Below, one piece after another: positions 6,518-14,907 of a DNA stretch of 39,169 bases. The stretch's first letter is position 1. Each line of letters starts with the position of its first letter. The stretch lies in assembly GCA_023150535.1 (NCBI GenBank), contig JAKLKS010000008.1, positions 1-39,169 of the forward strand, read 5' to 3'. This DNA comes from Planctomycetota bacterium. Its GTDB lineage: Bacteria > Planctomycetota > JAJSAM01 > JAKLKS01. The notes beneath the pieces are model-generated. The model ran no database searches and had not been told where the DNA came from. It saw only the letters and a list, made by a program, of their open reading frames with translations. Made by a program: the position numbers and the translations under genes.

Positions 6518-8662
6518 GTGAACGGGAACGAGAAGGGGGGCATCGCCCCGGGCGCCGGGGCGGCGCCCCCGGAGCCGGAATCGGGGGACCTGCGGGACGT
6601 GCTGGCGGTCCTCTACCGCCACCGGTGGTCCTCGCTCCTCGCCTTCGTGGTGGTGGCCGCCGCGGGCACCCTCCACACGCTCCGCACCACGCCGATCTAC
6701 CAGTGCGCCCCGGCCCTGGTGGAGATCACCTCCCAGAACTCCGGCATCGCCACGCTCCAGACTCTCTTCGACCAGGAGTACGTCTCCTCCCAGAACTTCG
6801 AGACACAGCTCGCCCTGCTCAAGTCCCGCTCCGTCCTGCAGGCCGCCTACCAGGAGGTCCCCGAGGCGAAGAGGGTCATGTCGGCGGGGGAGTTCTCCGG
6901 CTCGGTCGTGGTCACCCCGGTTCGGAACTCCTTCCTCATCAAGGTCGCCTTCGAGAGCCCCTGGCCGGACGTGAACCCCCTCTGCGCGAACGCCGTGGCG
7001 GAGACCTTCATCGCCTCGGGGAAGACCCAGCGGGTGAACCGCAACGAGATGGCGGGGAAGGAGCTGGAGGACCGGCGGAAGGCCCTGCGGCAGGAGCTGG
7101 ACGCCGTGGACGCGAGGATCCGGGAGTTCCGCGAGAGGATCTTCAACGCCCCGGAGCTCCGGGTGTCGGACGTCACCGCGGAGAAGGCCAAGGCGGACAA
7201 GCTGCTCGCGGACTTCGAGGCGCGGGTGGACGAGCAGAAGGTGAAGCTCGTGCGCCTGGAGCGGACCATGGCGGAGGTCCGCAGGGCGAGGGAGGCGGGC
7301 AACCTCGACCAGGTCTCGGAGGTCTTCGACAACCGGGAGGTCGCGGAGATCACCCGGGAGCTCCGGCTCAAGGAGTTCGAGCGGGCGAGGCTCGTGGCGG
7401 GGTACGCCGAGGACGCCGAGCAGGTCCGGGCCGTGGACCTCGACATCAGGACCCTGGAGGAGCGCCGGAGGAACCTCATCGCCACCATCGTCGGCAAGAT
7501 CGAGGCCACCTGGGAGACCACGAAGGCGGAGACGGAGGAGATCCTCCGCCTCCGGGACGAGCGGCGCGCGGAGCAGCAGAAGCTCGCCGGGCTCGCCGTG
7601 GAGTGGGCCGGTCTGGAGGCGGAGAGGGACCGCATCCGGGCGGAGCTGGCGGACCTCGGCGCCCAGTTGAGCGCGGTCCAGGGCATCTCCGGCTTCGACC
7701 TCGCCCCCGCCGCCCTCCGCGAGAGGGCCTCGGTGAGCCGGGCGCAGGTGGAGCCGCGCCCCGCCCGGGACATCACCCTGGCCCTCGTCCTCGCCCTCAT
7801 GCTGGGAGTGGGGACCGCCTACCTCCTGGAGCAGTTCAACGACTCCGTCACCCGGCCGGAGGAGGTGACCCGGGTGACCGGGCTCCCCATCCTCGGCATG
7901 CTCCCGCGCATCACGGGCAAGGGAGGGGAGGCGGACGTCGCCGTCCTCCAGGACTCCAAGTCGGAACTGGCGGAGGCGGTCCGCATCATCCGGACCGGGA
8001 TCCTCTTCACCCCGAGCGGCCGCGCCGAGCGCCGGCGGATCCTGGTGACCAGCGCCGAGACCGGGGAGGGGAAGACGCTCCTGTCCGCGAACCTGGCGGC
8101 GGCCCTGGCCCAGACCGGGGAGGGCACGGTCCTCGTGGACTGCGACCTCCGCAAGCCCCGGGTCCACAAGGTGTTCGGGCTCGGGAACGAGGACGGACTC
8201 ACGCGGATCTTCGCCGACGGCCAGGTCCGGCCCCGCACCCATCGGATCGCCCGGGAGGAGGGGGCCCCCCTCGACGTCGTGACCAGCGGCCCCATCCCGC
8301 CCAACCCCGCGGAGCTCCTCGGGGGGGAGAGGATGCGGGCGTACCTCGTGCAGGCCTCGGAGGAGTACCGCCGGGTGGTCCTCGACTCCCCTCCCGCCGG
8401 TCCCGTGTCCGACCCCGCCCTCCTCGCCCGGGAGGTGGACGGCGTCATCCTGGTGGTCCGCCTCGGGAAGACCTCGATCCGGGGCATCCGCCGGGCCTGC
8501 GACCACCTGAACAAGGTCGGGGCCCCGCTCCTCGGGGTGGTCCTCAACGGGGCCAGCATGGGGGGGGGCTACTACTACTATTACTACTACCGAAGGTACG
8601 GATACTATGGGTACACTTCGGATGTCAAGGAGCCGGGTGACGGCAGGCCCACGAGGGAGTGA
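6518..8662 (+). CDS. wzc: Wzc-like chain-length determinant fused to a BY-kinase (tyrosine autokinase)
   Basis: Wzz-like N-terminus, coiled coil, Walker A SAETGEGKTLLSANLA, VLVDCDLRKPR, and tail GGGYYYYYYYRRYGYYGY; GTG start at 6518 with AAAGGAG upstream. Confidence 0.9.
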   Translation: MNGNEKGGIAPGAGAAPPEPESGDLRDVLAVLYRHRWSSLLAFVVVAAAGTLHTLRTTPIYQCAPALVEITSQNSGIATLQTLFDQEYVSSQNFETQLALLKSRSVLQAAYQEVPEAKRVMSAGEFSGSVVVTPVRNSFLIKVAFESPWPDVNPLCANAVAETFIASGKTQRVNRNEMAGKELEDRRKALRQELDAVDARIREFRERIFNAPELRVSDVTAEKAKADKLLADFEARVDEQKVKLVRLERTMAEVRRAREAGNLDQVSEVFDNREVAEITRELRLKEFERARLVAGYAEDAEQVRAVDLDIRTLEERRRNLIATIVGKIEATWETTKAETEEILRLRDERRAEQQKLAGLAVEWAGLEAERDRIRAELADLGAQLSAVQGISGFDLAPAALRERASVSRAQVEPRPARDITLALVLALMLGVGTAYLLEQFNDSVTRPEEVTRVTGLPILGMLPRITGKGGEADVAVLQDSKSELAEAVRIIRTGILFTPSGRAERRRILVTSAETGEGKTLLSANLAAALAQTGEGTVLVDCDLRKPRVHKVFGLGNEDGLTRIFADGQVRPRTHRIAREEGAPLDVVTSGPIPPNPAELLGGERMRAYLVQASEEYRRVVLDSPPAGPVSDPALLAREVDGVILVVRLGKTSIRGIRRACDHLNKVGAPLLGVVLNGASMGGGYYYYYYYRRYGYYGYTSDVKEPGDGRPTRE

Positions 8663-8667
8663 ACGGA

Positions 8668-9315
8668 ATGAGGCTCAGGACCTTCGTTCTCGCAGCCGGC
8701 GCGGCCCTCCTCGCGGCCGTCCCGGTCGTCGTCGCCGGCCAGCAGGCCCCCGTCTCCATGAAGGCCGGTGACAAGGACGCCCCCCGCTTCGTGGGCGGGT
8801 CCGGGAAGACCATCCCCGGCGGCGCCGTGGAGATCGTCCAGTCCGGCTCCGGCGCCTCCTTCGCCCCGTCCGGGGGGGCCACCGCACCCCTGGGCGACAG
8901 CCTCGGCCGGATCCTCGAGGGCGTGGGCGGGGCGCTGTTCAGCGGCCCCGGCGAACTCGCCGTCCGGGGCGGGGTCTCCTTCTTCGTCCCCGAGGGCTCC
9001 GTCGTCGAGGCGGAGGTGGGACCCACCGGCAACGTCACCTTCAAGGTGGTGAAGGGGAAGCTCTACGCCCGCAACCGGGACGCGGTCCTCATGATCGGGC
9101 AGGGCGGCGGCGTGGGTTCCACGCCCTCCGGGCGCTTCACGGGCCTCTCCGGGGAAGGGGAGGCGAGCCGCACGGGGTCCGAGGGCACGGAGACCGTCGG
9201 CTTCTCCGGCTCCGGGGCGATGGAGGACATCCAGCGGATGTTCTACCAGGTGACGATCTTCGAGGAGATGCTGCCGACCCAGGGCGCCGTCAGCAGCAGC
9301 GAGGCGTTCCGGTAG
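8668..9315 (+). CDS. Secreted protein of unknown function
   Basis: Signal peptide MRLRTFVLAAGAALLAAVPVVVAGQQ; beta-rich FFVPEGSVVEAEVGPTGNVTFKVVKGKLYARNRDAV segment; lies between Wzc-like and barrel genes. Confidence 0.65.
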   Translation: MRLRTFVLAAGAALLAAVPVVVAGQQAPVSMKAGDKDAPRFVGGSGKTIPGGAVEIVQSGSGASFAPSGGATAPLGDSLGRILEGVGGALFSGPGELAVRGGVSFFVPEGSVVEAEVGPTGNVTFKVVKGKLYARNRDAVLMIGQGGGVGSTPSGRFTGLSGEGEASRTGSEGTETVGFSGSGAMEDIQRMFYQVTIFEEMLPTQGAVSSSEAFR

Positions 9316-9323
9316 GGGAGGAC

Positions 9324-9348
9324 GGTCGGGGGGAGGACGCCCCCGGCC
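9324..9348 (+). other. Intercistronic stem-loop
   Basis: GGTCGGGGG-GAGGACG-CCCCCGGCC, 9 bp with one G-U; no U-tract follows. Confidence 0.4.
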
Positions 9349-9405
9349 GGGAGAGCCTGAGGAAGACCTCCCCGGCGGGAGGGGCACAGGGAACGGAAGG
9401 GCACC

Positions 9406-10875
9406 ATGCGCATCACCACAATGGGGATTCTCATCGCCTCGCTGGCCGTCGGCTCCGCTCCGGCCGCGGCGGCGGAGGGCGATGCCGTCCTCCTGGCCGA
9501 GGGCTCCGGGAAGAAGGAGGAGCCCGCGAAGGGGGCCGCTCCCGGCAGGGACGGTCCGGCGAAGCCGGAGCCCGTGAAGCCCGCGCCCGAGAAGCCCGCA
9601 ACAGAGAAGCCCGCAACGGAGAAGCCGGTGCCGGCGAAGGCGCCCTCCCCCGCCGCCCCTCCCGTGGTGGATCCCGCCCCCGGTATGGCCGCGAGCCAGA
9701 TCGACTACTTCCAGAACGGCGTGGACGGGGAGATCTTCATCCCCATCCGCAACCTCTACATCCCCGCCGGCAAGGGCCGGCAGTTCGGCAACTGGATGGG
9801 GAGGATGTTCTTCACCGAGAAGGCGACCTGGGACGACAACATCTACGCCACCGAGAAGGACAAGGAGGACGACTTCATCTTCCTCTCCACCCTCGGCGCG
9901 AGCTTCGTCCGGCAGGGCTCCGACTTCTCCTCCGAGGTGACCCTCTCCGGCACCTTCGAGGCCTACCTCGACGAGTCCGAGAACAACTTTCTGGACCTCT
10001 ACGGCAGGGCGGGCTTCCAGTACGGGTTCCGGAAGGGCTTCGTGCGCTTCACCGACGTCTTCAGCCGCAGCGAGGACTCGGTCCAGAGCGTCACCAACGG
10101 GGTCGGATCGGGCCCCCTCGTCTTCACGGGAGCCGACAAGGTGTTCCAGGTGTCCAACGAGGCCAGGGTCGTCGGCGGCTACGAGTTCACGAAGGCGCGG
10201 ATCGAGGGCTCCTACACGAACGTCCTCCGCAACTACGGGAAGGGCCTGGAGGACCTCGACGGGATGGAGCACGTCTTCGCCCTGAGCCCCTCCTACAGGA
10301 TGTCGCCCAAGGCCGAGGTGGGCGTCGAGGTCGAGTACCGGATGCAGGGCTACGACGAGCGCGTCAACAACGACTACGACTCCTGGGCCGCCTACGCCAC
10401 GGCGAAGTACCTGCCGACCCCCAAGGTCGAGGTCTACGGCCGCCTCGGCTACCTCTCCCAGGACATCGACGAGGGCAGCGGCACGGTGATCGACGACGAG
10501 GAGTTCAGCGGCTTCGCCGGCCGCGCCGGGCTCCTTTGGAAGGCGACCGCCAAGGTGAAGGCCGACCTCTTCCTCTCCCAGGACATCCACCCGGTCCAGG
10601 GGGCGAACTACCAGTACGCCACCCTCCTCGGCGCCTCCCTCGCCTGGGAGATCGACCCGATCTGGAAGGCCGACTTCCGGGTCACCTGGCAGGACTCCGA
10701 CCCCTCCGTCGGCGAGGACCAGGGCTACTACACCGGCTCCGGCCGCCTCGGGTACCGCATGAGCGAATGGACGGAGCTGGCCTTCCAGTACGAGCTCAGG
10801 GCCCGGTCGAGCAGCACCCTCCACTCCGATTTCGTGAACCACCGGGTCAGCCTGCAGCTGAGCCTCCTCTTCTAG
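9406..10875 (+). CDS. Outer-membrane beta-barrel protein (EPS-locus type)
   Basis: Signal peptide, Pro/Lys/Glu-rich linker, alternating beta strands (EVTLSGTFEAYLDESENNFLDLYGRAGFQYGF...), terminal VSLQLSLLF. Confidence 0.82.
   Translation: MRITTMGILIASLAVGSAPAAAAEGDAVLLAEGSGKKEEPAKGAAPGRDGPAKPEPVKPAPEKPATEKPATEKPVPAKAPSPAAPPVVDPAPGMAASQIDYFQNGVDGEIFIPIRNLYIPAGKGRQFGNWMGRMFFTEKATWDDNIYATEKDKEDDFIFLSTLGASFVRQGSDFSSEVTLSGTFEAYLDESENNFLDLYGRAGFQYGFRKGFVRFTDVFSRSEDSVQSVTNGVGSGPLVFTGADKVFQVSNEARVVGGYEFTKARIEGSYTNVLRNYGKGLEDLDGMEHVFALSPSYRMSPKAEVGVEVEYRMQGYDERVNNDYDSWAAYATAKYLPTPKVEVYGRLGYLSQDIDEGSGTVIDDEEFSGFAGRAGLLWKATAKVKADLFLSQDIHPVQGANYQYATLLGASLAWEIDPIWKADFRVTWQDSDPSVGEDQGYYTGSGRLGYRMSEWTELAFQYELRARSSSTLHSDFVNHRVSLQLSLLF
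9577..9634 (+). repeat. Short tandem repeat encoding a (K)P-(A/E/T)-EKPAT linker
   Basis: Translation KPAPEKPATEKPATEKPVP; repeated gagaagcccgcaac units. Confidence 0.6.
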
Positions 10876-10942
10876 GCGCGGACCCGGCTCCCGGCGGCCT
10901 CACGCGGCGCGGCGCGCGCCGACCCGCTCCCCCTCCGCCTCC

Positions 10943-12841
10943 ATGATCGTCCGGAAAAACCACGTCCGGCACCTCCTCCTGCTCCTCCTCGACGGGGGCA
11001 TCGGGGCCCTGTGCCTGCTCGGCGCCATGGCGCTGCGCTACGAGGGGGACATTCCGAGGGCCGTCGAAGGCCACCTGCGGAATCTCCTCCCCGTCGTCGC
11101 GGGGGCGCGCATCCTCGCGAGCCTGATCCTCCGGCTCCACCGCTGGTCCTTCCGCCACTCCGGGCTCACGGACGGCTCGCGCGTGCTCGGGGCCGGGCTC
11201 CTCGGGAGCGGGCTCTTCGTGATGGTCGTCTTCGTCATGCGCCTCCCGGAACCCCCGCGGTCGGTGATCCTCATCGAGTTCCTCCTCTCCACGATGGTGA
11301 TGGCCGGCCTGCGGTTCTCCCCGCGCCTGGCCTGGATGTACCTCGCCGACCGGGAGGTGGGGAAGCGGTCCGACGCCCTCACGACCGTCATCCTCGGGGC
11401 GGGGACCGCGGGCGAGGCCCTGCTGCGGGACCTCCGCCAGTCCCGCGCCCACAACTTCCGGGTGGTGGGCTTCCTCGACGACGACCGCGCCAAGTGGGGC
11501 ATGGTGGTGGGGGGGCTGGCGGTCCAGGGGGGGCTCGACGAGCTGCCGCGCGTCGCCGTGGAGGAGGAGGTCCGCCACGTCCTCATCGCCATCCCCCGCC
11601 TGCCCGCGGCCCGCCTGCGGGAGATCCTCGACCGCTGCTCCGACCTCTCCCTCACCTACAAGATCCTCCCCCTCTCCTTCCGCTACCTCGACGACCGCGT
11701 GAGCGCCGCCATGCTCCAGGACCTCACCCCGGAGGACCTCCTGCCGCGCGCGGCCGTGGACCTCGCGGAGGGGGGGCACCTCGGGGCCATCGCGGGGAAG
11801 GTCGTCCTCGTCACCGGGGCGGCCGGCTCCATCGGGAGCGAGATCTGCCGGCAGCTCCTCGCCTCGGGCGTCGCCCGGATCGTCATGGTCGACATGAACG
11901 AGAACGGGCTCTACCTCCTCCAGAGGCGCTTCGAGCGGGAGTTCCCCGGGAGGGCCGTGGAGGCCGAGGTGGCGGACATCCGGGACGAGGGCCGGATCCG
12001 GGGCCTCTTCGCGAAGTGGCGGCCCCGGGACGTCTTCCACGCGGCGGCCCACAAGCACGTCCCCCTGCTGGAGACCGCCCCCGGGGAGGCGGTGAAGAAC
12101 AACGTCCTGGGGACCCTCCACCTCGCCCGGGCAGCCGACGCCGCGGGGGCGGAGCGGTTCCTCTACATCTCCACGGACAAGGCGGTCCGCCCCTCCAGCG
12201 TCATGGGGGCGACGAAGCGGGTGGGGGAGATGGTGGTGCGGGACCTCGGCCGCCGCTCCAGGACCCGCTTCTGCGCGGTCCGCTTCGGCAACGTCCTGGG
12301 ATCGGCGGGGTCGGTGGTCCCCCTCTTCCGGGAGCAGATCGCCGCCGGGGGGCCGGTCACCGTGACCGACCCCGAGGTGCGGCGGTACTTCATGACCATC
12401 GGCGAGGCCGTGGGCCTCGTGCTCAAGGCCGGCTACGGGGACCACGGGGACCTCTGCGTCCTCGACATGGGGGAGCCCATCCGCATCGTGGACCTCGCGC
12501 GCCAGATGATCACGATGGCGGGCCGCGTTCCGGACGTGGACATCCCCCTCCGCTACACGGGCCTCCGCCCCGGGGAGAAGCTCACGGAGGAGCTCCTCAC
12601 CGAGGAGGAGGAGAGGACCCACCGGGTGACGGAGAAGATCTTCGCGGCCGACAGCCCCCTCCCGCCGACGGGCCTGGAGGCCGGGATCGAGGAACTGGCG
12701 CGGGCCGCCGCCCGGGAGGACGGGGACGCCGTCCGCGCCGCCCTGCGGAGCCTGGTCCCGAGCTACCTCCCCCCGGTAGGGGTCGCGGCGCCAGCCCCGC
12801 GCGCCGAGCCCGCGGCGGCCGCCCCCGGCGGGGGGGCCTGA
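10943..12841 (+). CDS. CapD/WbpM/PglF-like nucleotide-sugar 4,6-dehydratase/epimerase with N-terminal membrane domain
   Basis: VTGAAGSIGSEICRQLL Rossmann motif, AAAHKHVPLLE, STDKAVRPSSVMGATKRVGE, N-terminal TM helices and second NAD-binding region VILGAGTAGE. Confidence 0.92.
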   Translation: MIVRKNHVRHLLLLLLDGGIGALCLLGAMALRYEGDIPRAVEGHLRNLLPVVAGARILASLILRLHRWSFRHSGLTDGSRVLGAGLLGSGLFVMVVFVMRLPEPPRSVILIEFLLSTMVMAGLRFSPRLAWMYLADREVGKRSDALTTVILGAGTAGEALLRDLRQSRAHNFRVVGFLDDDRAKWGMVVGGLAVQGGLDELPRVAVEEEVRHVLIAIPRLPAARLREILDRCSDLSLTYKILPLSFRYLDDRVSAAMLQDLTPEDLLPRAAVDLAEGGHLGAIAGKVVLVTGAAGSIGSEICRQLLASGVARIVMVDMNENGLYLLQRRFEREFPGRAVEAEVADIRDEGRIRGLFAKWRPRDVFHAAAHKHVPLLETAPGEAVKNNVLGTLHLARAADAAGAERFLYISTDKAVRPSSVMGATKRVGEMVVRDLGRRSRTRFCAVRFGNVLGSAGSVVPLFREQIAAGGPVTVTDPEVRRYFMTIGEAVGLVLKAGYGDHGDLCVLDMGEPIRIVDLARQMITMAGRVPDVDIPLRYTGLRPGEKLTEELLTEEEERTHRVTEKIFAADSPLPPTGLEAGIEELARAAAREDGDAVRAALRSLVPSYLPPVGVAAPAPRAEPAAAAPGGGA

Positions 12842-12855
12842 GAGAGAGCCGGCCC

Positions 12856-12874
12856 CGTCCCCCCCGCGGGGACG
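12856..12874 (+). other. Intercistronic stem-loop
   Basis: CGTCCCC-CCCGC-GGGGACG, 7 bp. Confidence 0.35.
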
Positions 12875-12886
12875 CCGCGCCCCCCG

Positions 12887-13726
12887 ATGGAACCGCTGGA
12901 CCCCCCGCCCGCGCCCGCCGTCCTGGAGATCGGCCCCCGGCCCTCCCTCCGGTCCTGGCTGTCCGACCTCTGGGAGTACCGCGCCGTCCTTTCCGCCCTC
13001 GCCCGGCGGGACCTCCGCTCCAGGTACAGGAAGGCGGTCCTCGGGGTCGGCTGGGCGGTCCTCCAGCCGCTCGTCCAGGTGGGGGTCTTCACCCTCATCT
13101 TCCGCGGGGTCGCGAGGGTGGACACCCCGGTCCCCTACCCGGTCTTCGTGCTGGCGTCGCTGCTGCCCTTCAACCTCTTCCAGCAGATCGTCTCCCAGGG
13201 CACCCCCTCCTTCGCGAACCTCCACGCCGTCGTGTCCAAGGTCTACTTCCCGCGGGTCTTCACGGTGATGGCGGCCTCCGCATCCCCGCTGGTGAACGGG
13301 GCCGTGACGGCGGGGATCCTCGCCGGCCTCCTCGCCGGGTTCCGGGTCGCCGTCCCCGCCTCGGCGCTCCTGGCGATCCCCCTCCTCCTCTGCATGGTGC
13401 TGCTCTCCGTCGGGGCCGCCGCGATGCTGGCGGCCCTCAACGCCCGCTTCCGCGACGTCCAGCACGTGCTCCCCGTCGCCCTCCAGGTGCTCCTCTACGT
13501 CTCCCCCGTCCTCTACCCCATGGATCGCCTTCCGGAGGCGGGGAGGATGCTGGCGTCCGTGAACCCGGTGACCGGGCTCGTGGACGGGTTCCGGTCCTGC
13601 CTGCTGGGGACGGAGCCCCATTCCTGGGGCCTCGTGGGGGCCGGGGCGGCCCTCTCGATCGCGCTCTTCGCCGCGGGCCTCCTGGTCTTCGACAGGACGC
13701 AGGCCGCGCTCGTGGACGAGATGTGA
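12887..13726 (+). CDS. wzm: ABC-2 type polysaccharide exporter permease (Wzm-like)
   Basis: LARRDLRSRYRKAVLGVGWAVLQPLVQVGVFTLIF and later TM segments; coupled to ABC ATPase gene. Confidence 0.9.
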   Translation: MEPLDPPPAPAVLEIGPRPSLRSWLSDLWEYRAVLSALARRDLRSRYRKAVLGVGWAVLQPLVQVGVFTLIFRGVARVDTPVPYPVFVLASLLPFNLFQQIVSQGTPSFANLHAVVSKVYFPRVFTVMAASASPLVNGAVTAGILAGLLAGFRVAVPASALLAIPLLLCMVLLSVGAAAMLAALNARFRDVQHVLPVALQVLLYVSPVLYPMDRLPEAGRMLASVNPVTGLVDGFRSCLLGTEPHSWGLVGAGAALSIALFAAGLLVFDRTQAALVDEM

Positions 13727-14907
13727 TGGACTTCGCGGTCCGCACCGAGGGCCTCTCCAAGTCCTTCCGGATCCGGCGCGCCGACGCCGGTGGGCGCCTC
13801 CGGACCGTGGAGAAGGCCGCGCTCCGCGACGTGGACCTCCGGGTCGAGCCCGGGGAGGTCCTCGGACTCATCGGGCGCAACGGGGCGGGCAAGAGCACGC
13901 TGCTGCGGATCCTCTCCCGCATCACCGCGCCCACGCGCGGGCGGGCCTGGATCCGGGGGCGCGTCGCGGCCCTGCTCGAGGTCGGGACGGGGATGCACCC
14001 CGACATGACCGGGCGGGAGAACGTCTTCCTCAACGGGGCGCTCCTCGGGATGGGGACGGCGGAGATCCGGCGGAAGTTCGACGAGATCGTCGACTTCTCC
14101 GGGGTGGAGGAGTACATCGACACGCCGCTCAAGCACTACTCGAGCGGCATGCGGGTGCGCCTCGGCTTCGCCGTGGCGGCCTGCCTCACCGCCGACATCC
14201 TCATCGTGGACGAGGTGCTGGCGGTGGGGGACGCGGCGTTCCAGGCGAAGTGCCTGGGGACCATGTCCCGGCTCGCGGGCAGCGAGCGCACCGTCCTCTT
14301 CGTCTCCCACAACCTCGACGCCGTGCGCTCCCTCTGCGGGAGGACGGCGGTGCTGGAGGCCGGGGTGCTGGAGGGGCCGATGCCGACGGGGGAGGCGCTG
14401 GACCGCTACCTCGAACTGGCGGGGCCGCGGGCGGAGGCGGCCCCCGCGGTCCGGGAGAGCGGGGGCCTCCGCCTGGAGGGGTTCGAACTGCGGGGCGGGG
14501 AGGGCGGCCCCCTCCGGAGGCTCGAGTCCGGCGGGAGGCTGGTCGTCCTCGGCTCCATCCTCGGTTCCGTCGTGGAGCCCGCGCCCGTCCTCATCCTGCG
14601 CTTCTCCGCGGGGTGGTCGGACCGGGTGGCCGTCGTCACCTCCCGCCTGGGCGGGGTCGCCCTGCCCGCGTTCGGGAAGGGGATCGACTTCCGGATCGAC
14701 TGCGGCCCGCTCTGGCTCATGCCGAGGACCTACGACCTCCACCTCGCCCTGAGGGGATCCCGGGGCAGGTCCATCGCCGACTGGGAGCACCTCGGGCGGA
14801 TCGAGGTCGCCGCTCCCCCCTCCATCGCCGCCCTGACCCTGCCGCCCGAGGACCGCCGCGGGTATGTCCACGTCCCGGCGTCCTGGACCGTGGAGGAGCG
14901 GCGGTGA
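13726..14907 (+). CDS. wzt: Polysaccharide ABC transporter ATPase (Wzt-like) with C-terminal Wzt-C-like domain
   Basis: GLIGRNGAGKSTLLRILSRI, YSSGMRVRLGFAVA, DEVLAVGD; about 125-aa beta-rich C-terminal extension. Confidence 0.92.
   Translation: MDFAVRTEGLSKSFRIRRADAGGRLRTVEKAALRDVDLRVEPGEVLGLIGRNGAGKSTLLRILSRITAPTRGRAWIRGRVAALLEVGTGMHPDMTGRENVFLNGALLGMGTAEIRRKFDEIVDFSGVEEYIDTPLKHYSSGMRVRLGFAVAACLTADILIVDEVLAVGDAAFQAKCLGTMSRLAGSERTVLFVSHNLDAVRSLCGRTAVLEAGVLEGPMPTGEALDRYLELAGPRAEAAPAVRESGGLRLEGFELRGGEGGPLRRLESGGRLVVLGSILGSVVEPAPVLILRFSAGWSDRVAVVTSRLGGVALPAFGKGIDFRIDCGPLWLMPRTYDLHLALRGSRGRSIADWEHLGRIEVAAPPSIAALTLPPEDRRGYVHVPASWTVEERR

Noticed and set aside
8605-10842. 745-aa minus-strand ORF
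   Set aside because: Antisense to the well-supported secreted and beta-barrel genes; composition (Gly/Ala/Arg/Glu/Asp/His-rich, no recognisable domain) is typical of shadow ORFs in high-GC DNA.
10847-13621. 924-aa minus-strand ORF
   Set aside because: Complement shadow of the CapD-like and Wzm-like genes; no domain motifs and biased composition.
11011-14907. 1298-aa plus-strand ORF as a single protein
   Set aside because: Only the 3' part (from ATG 13726) is real (Wzt-like ATPase); the first ~900 residues are an alternate frame of the CapD-like and Wzm-like genes.
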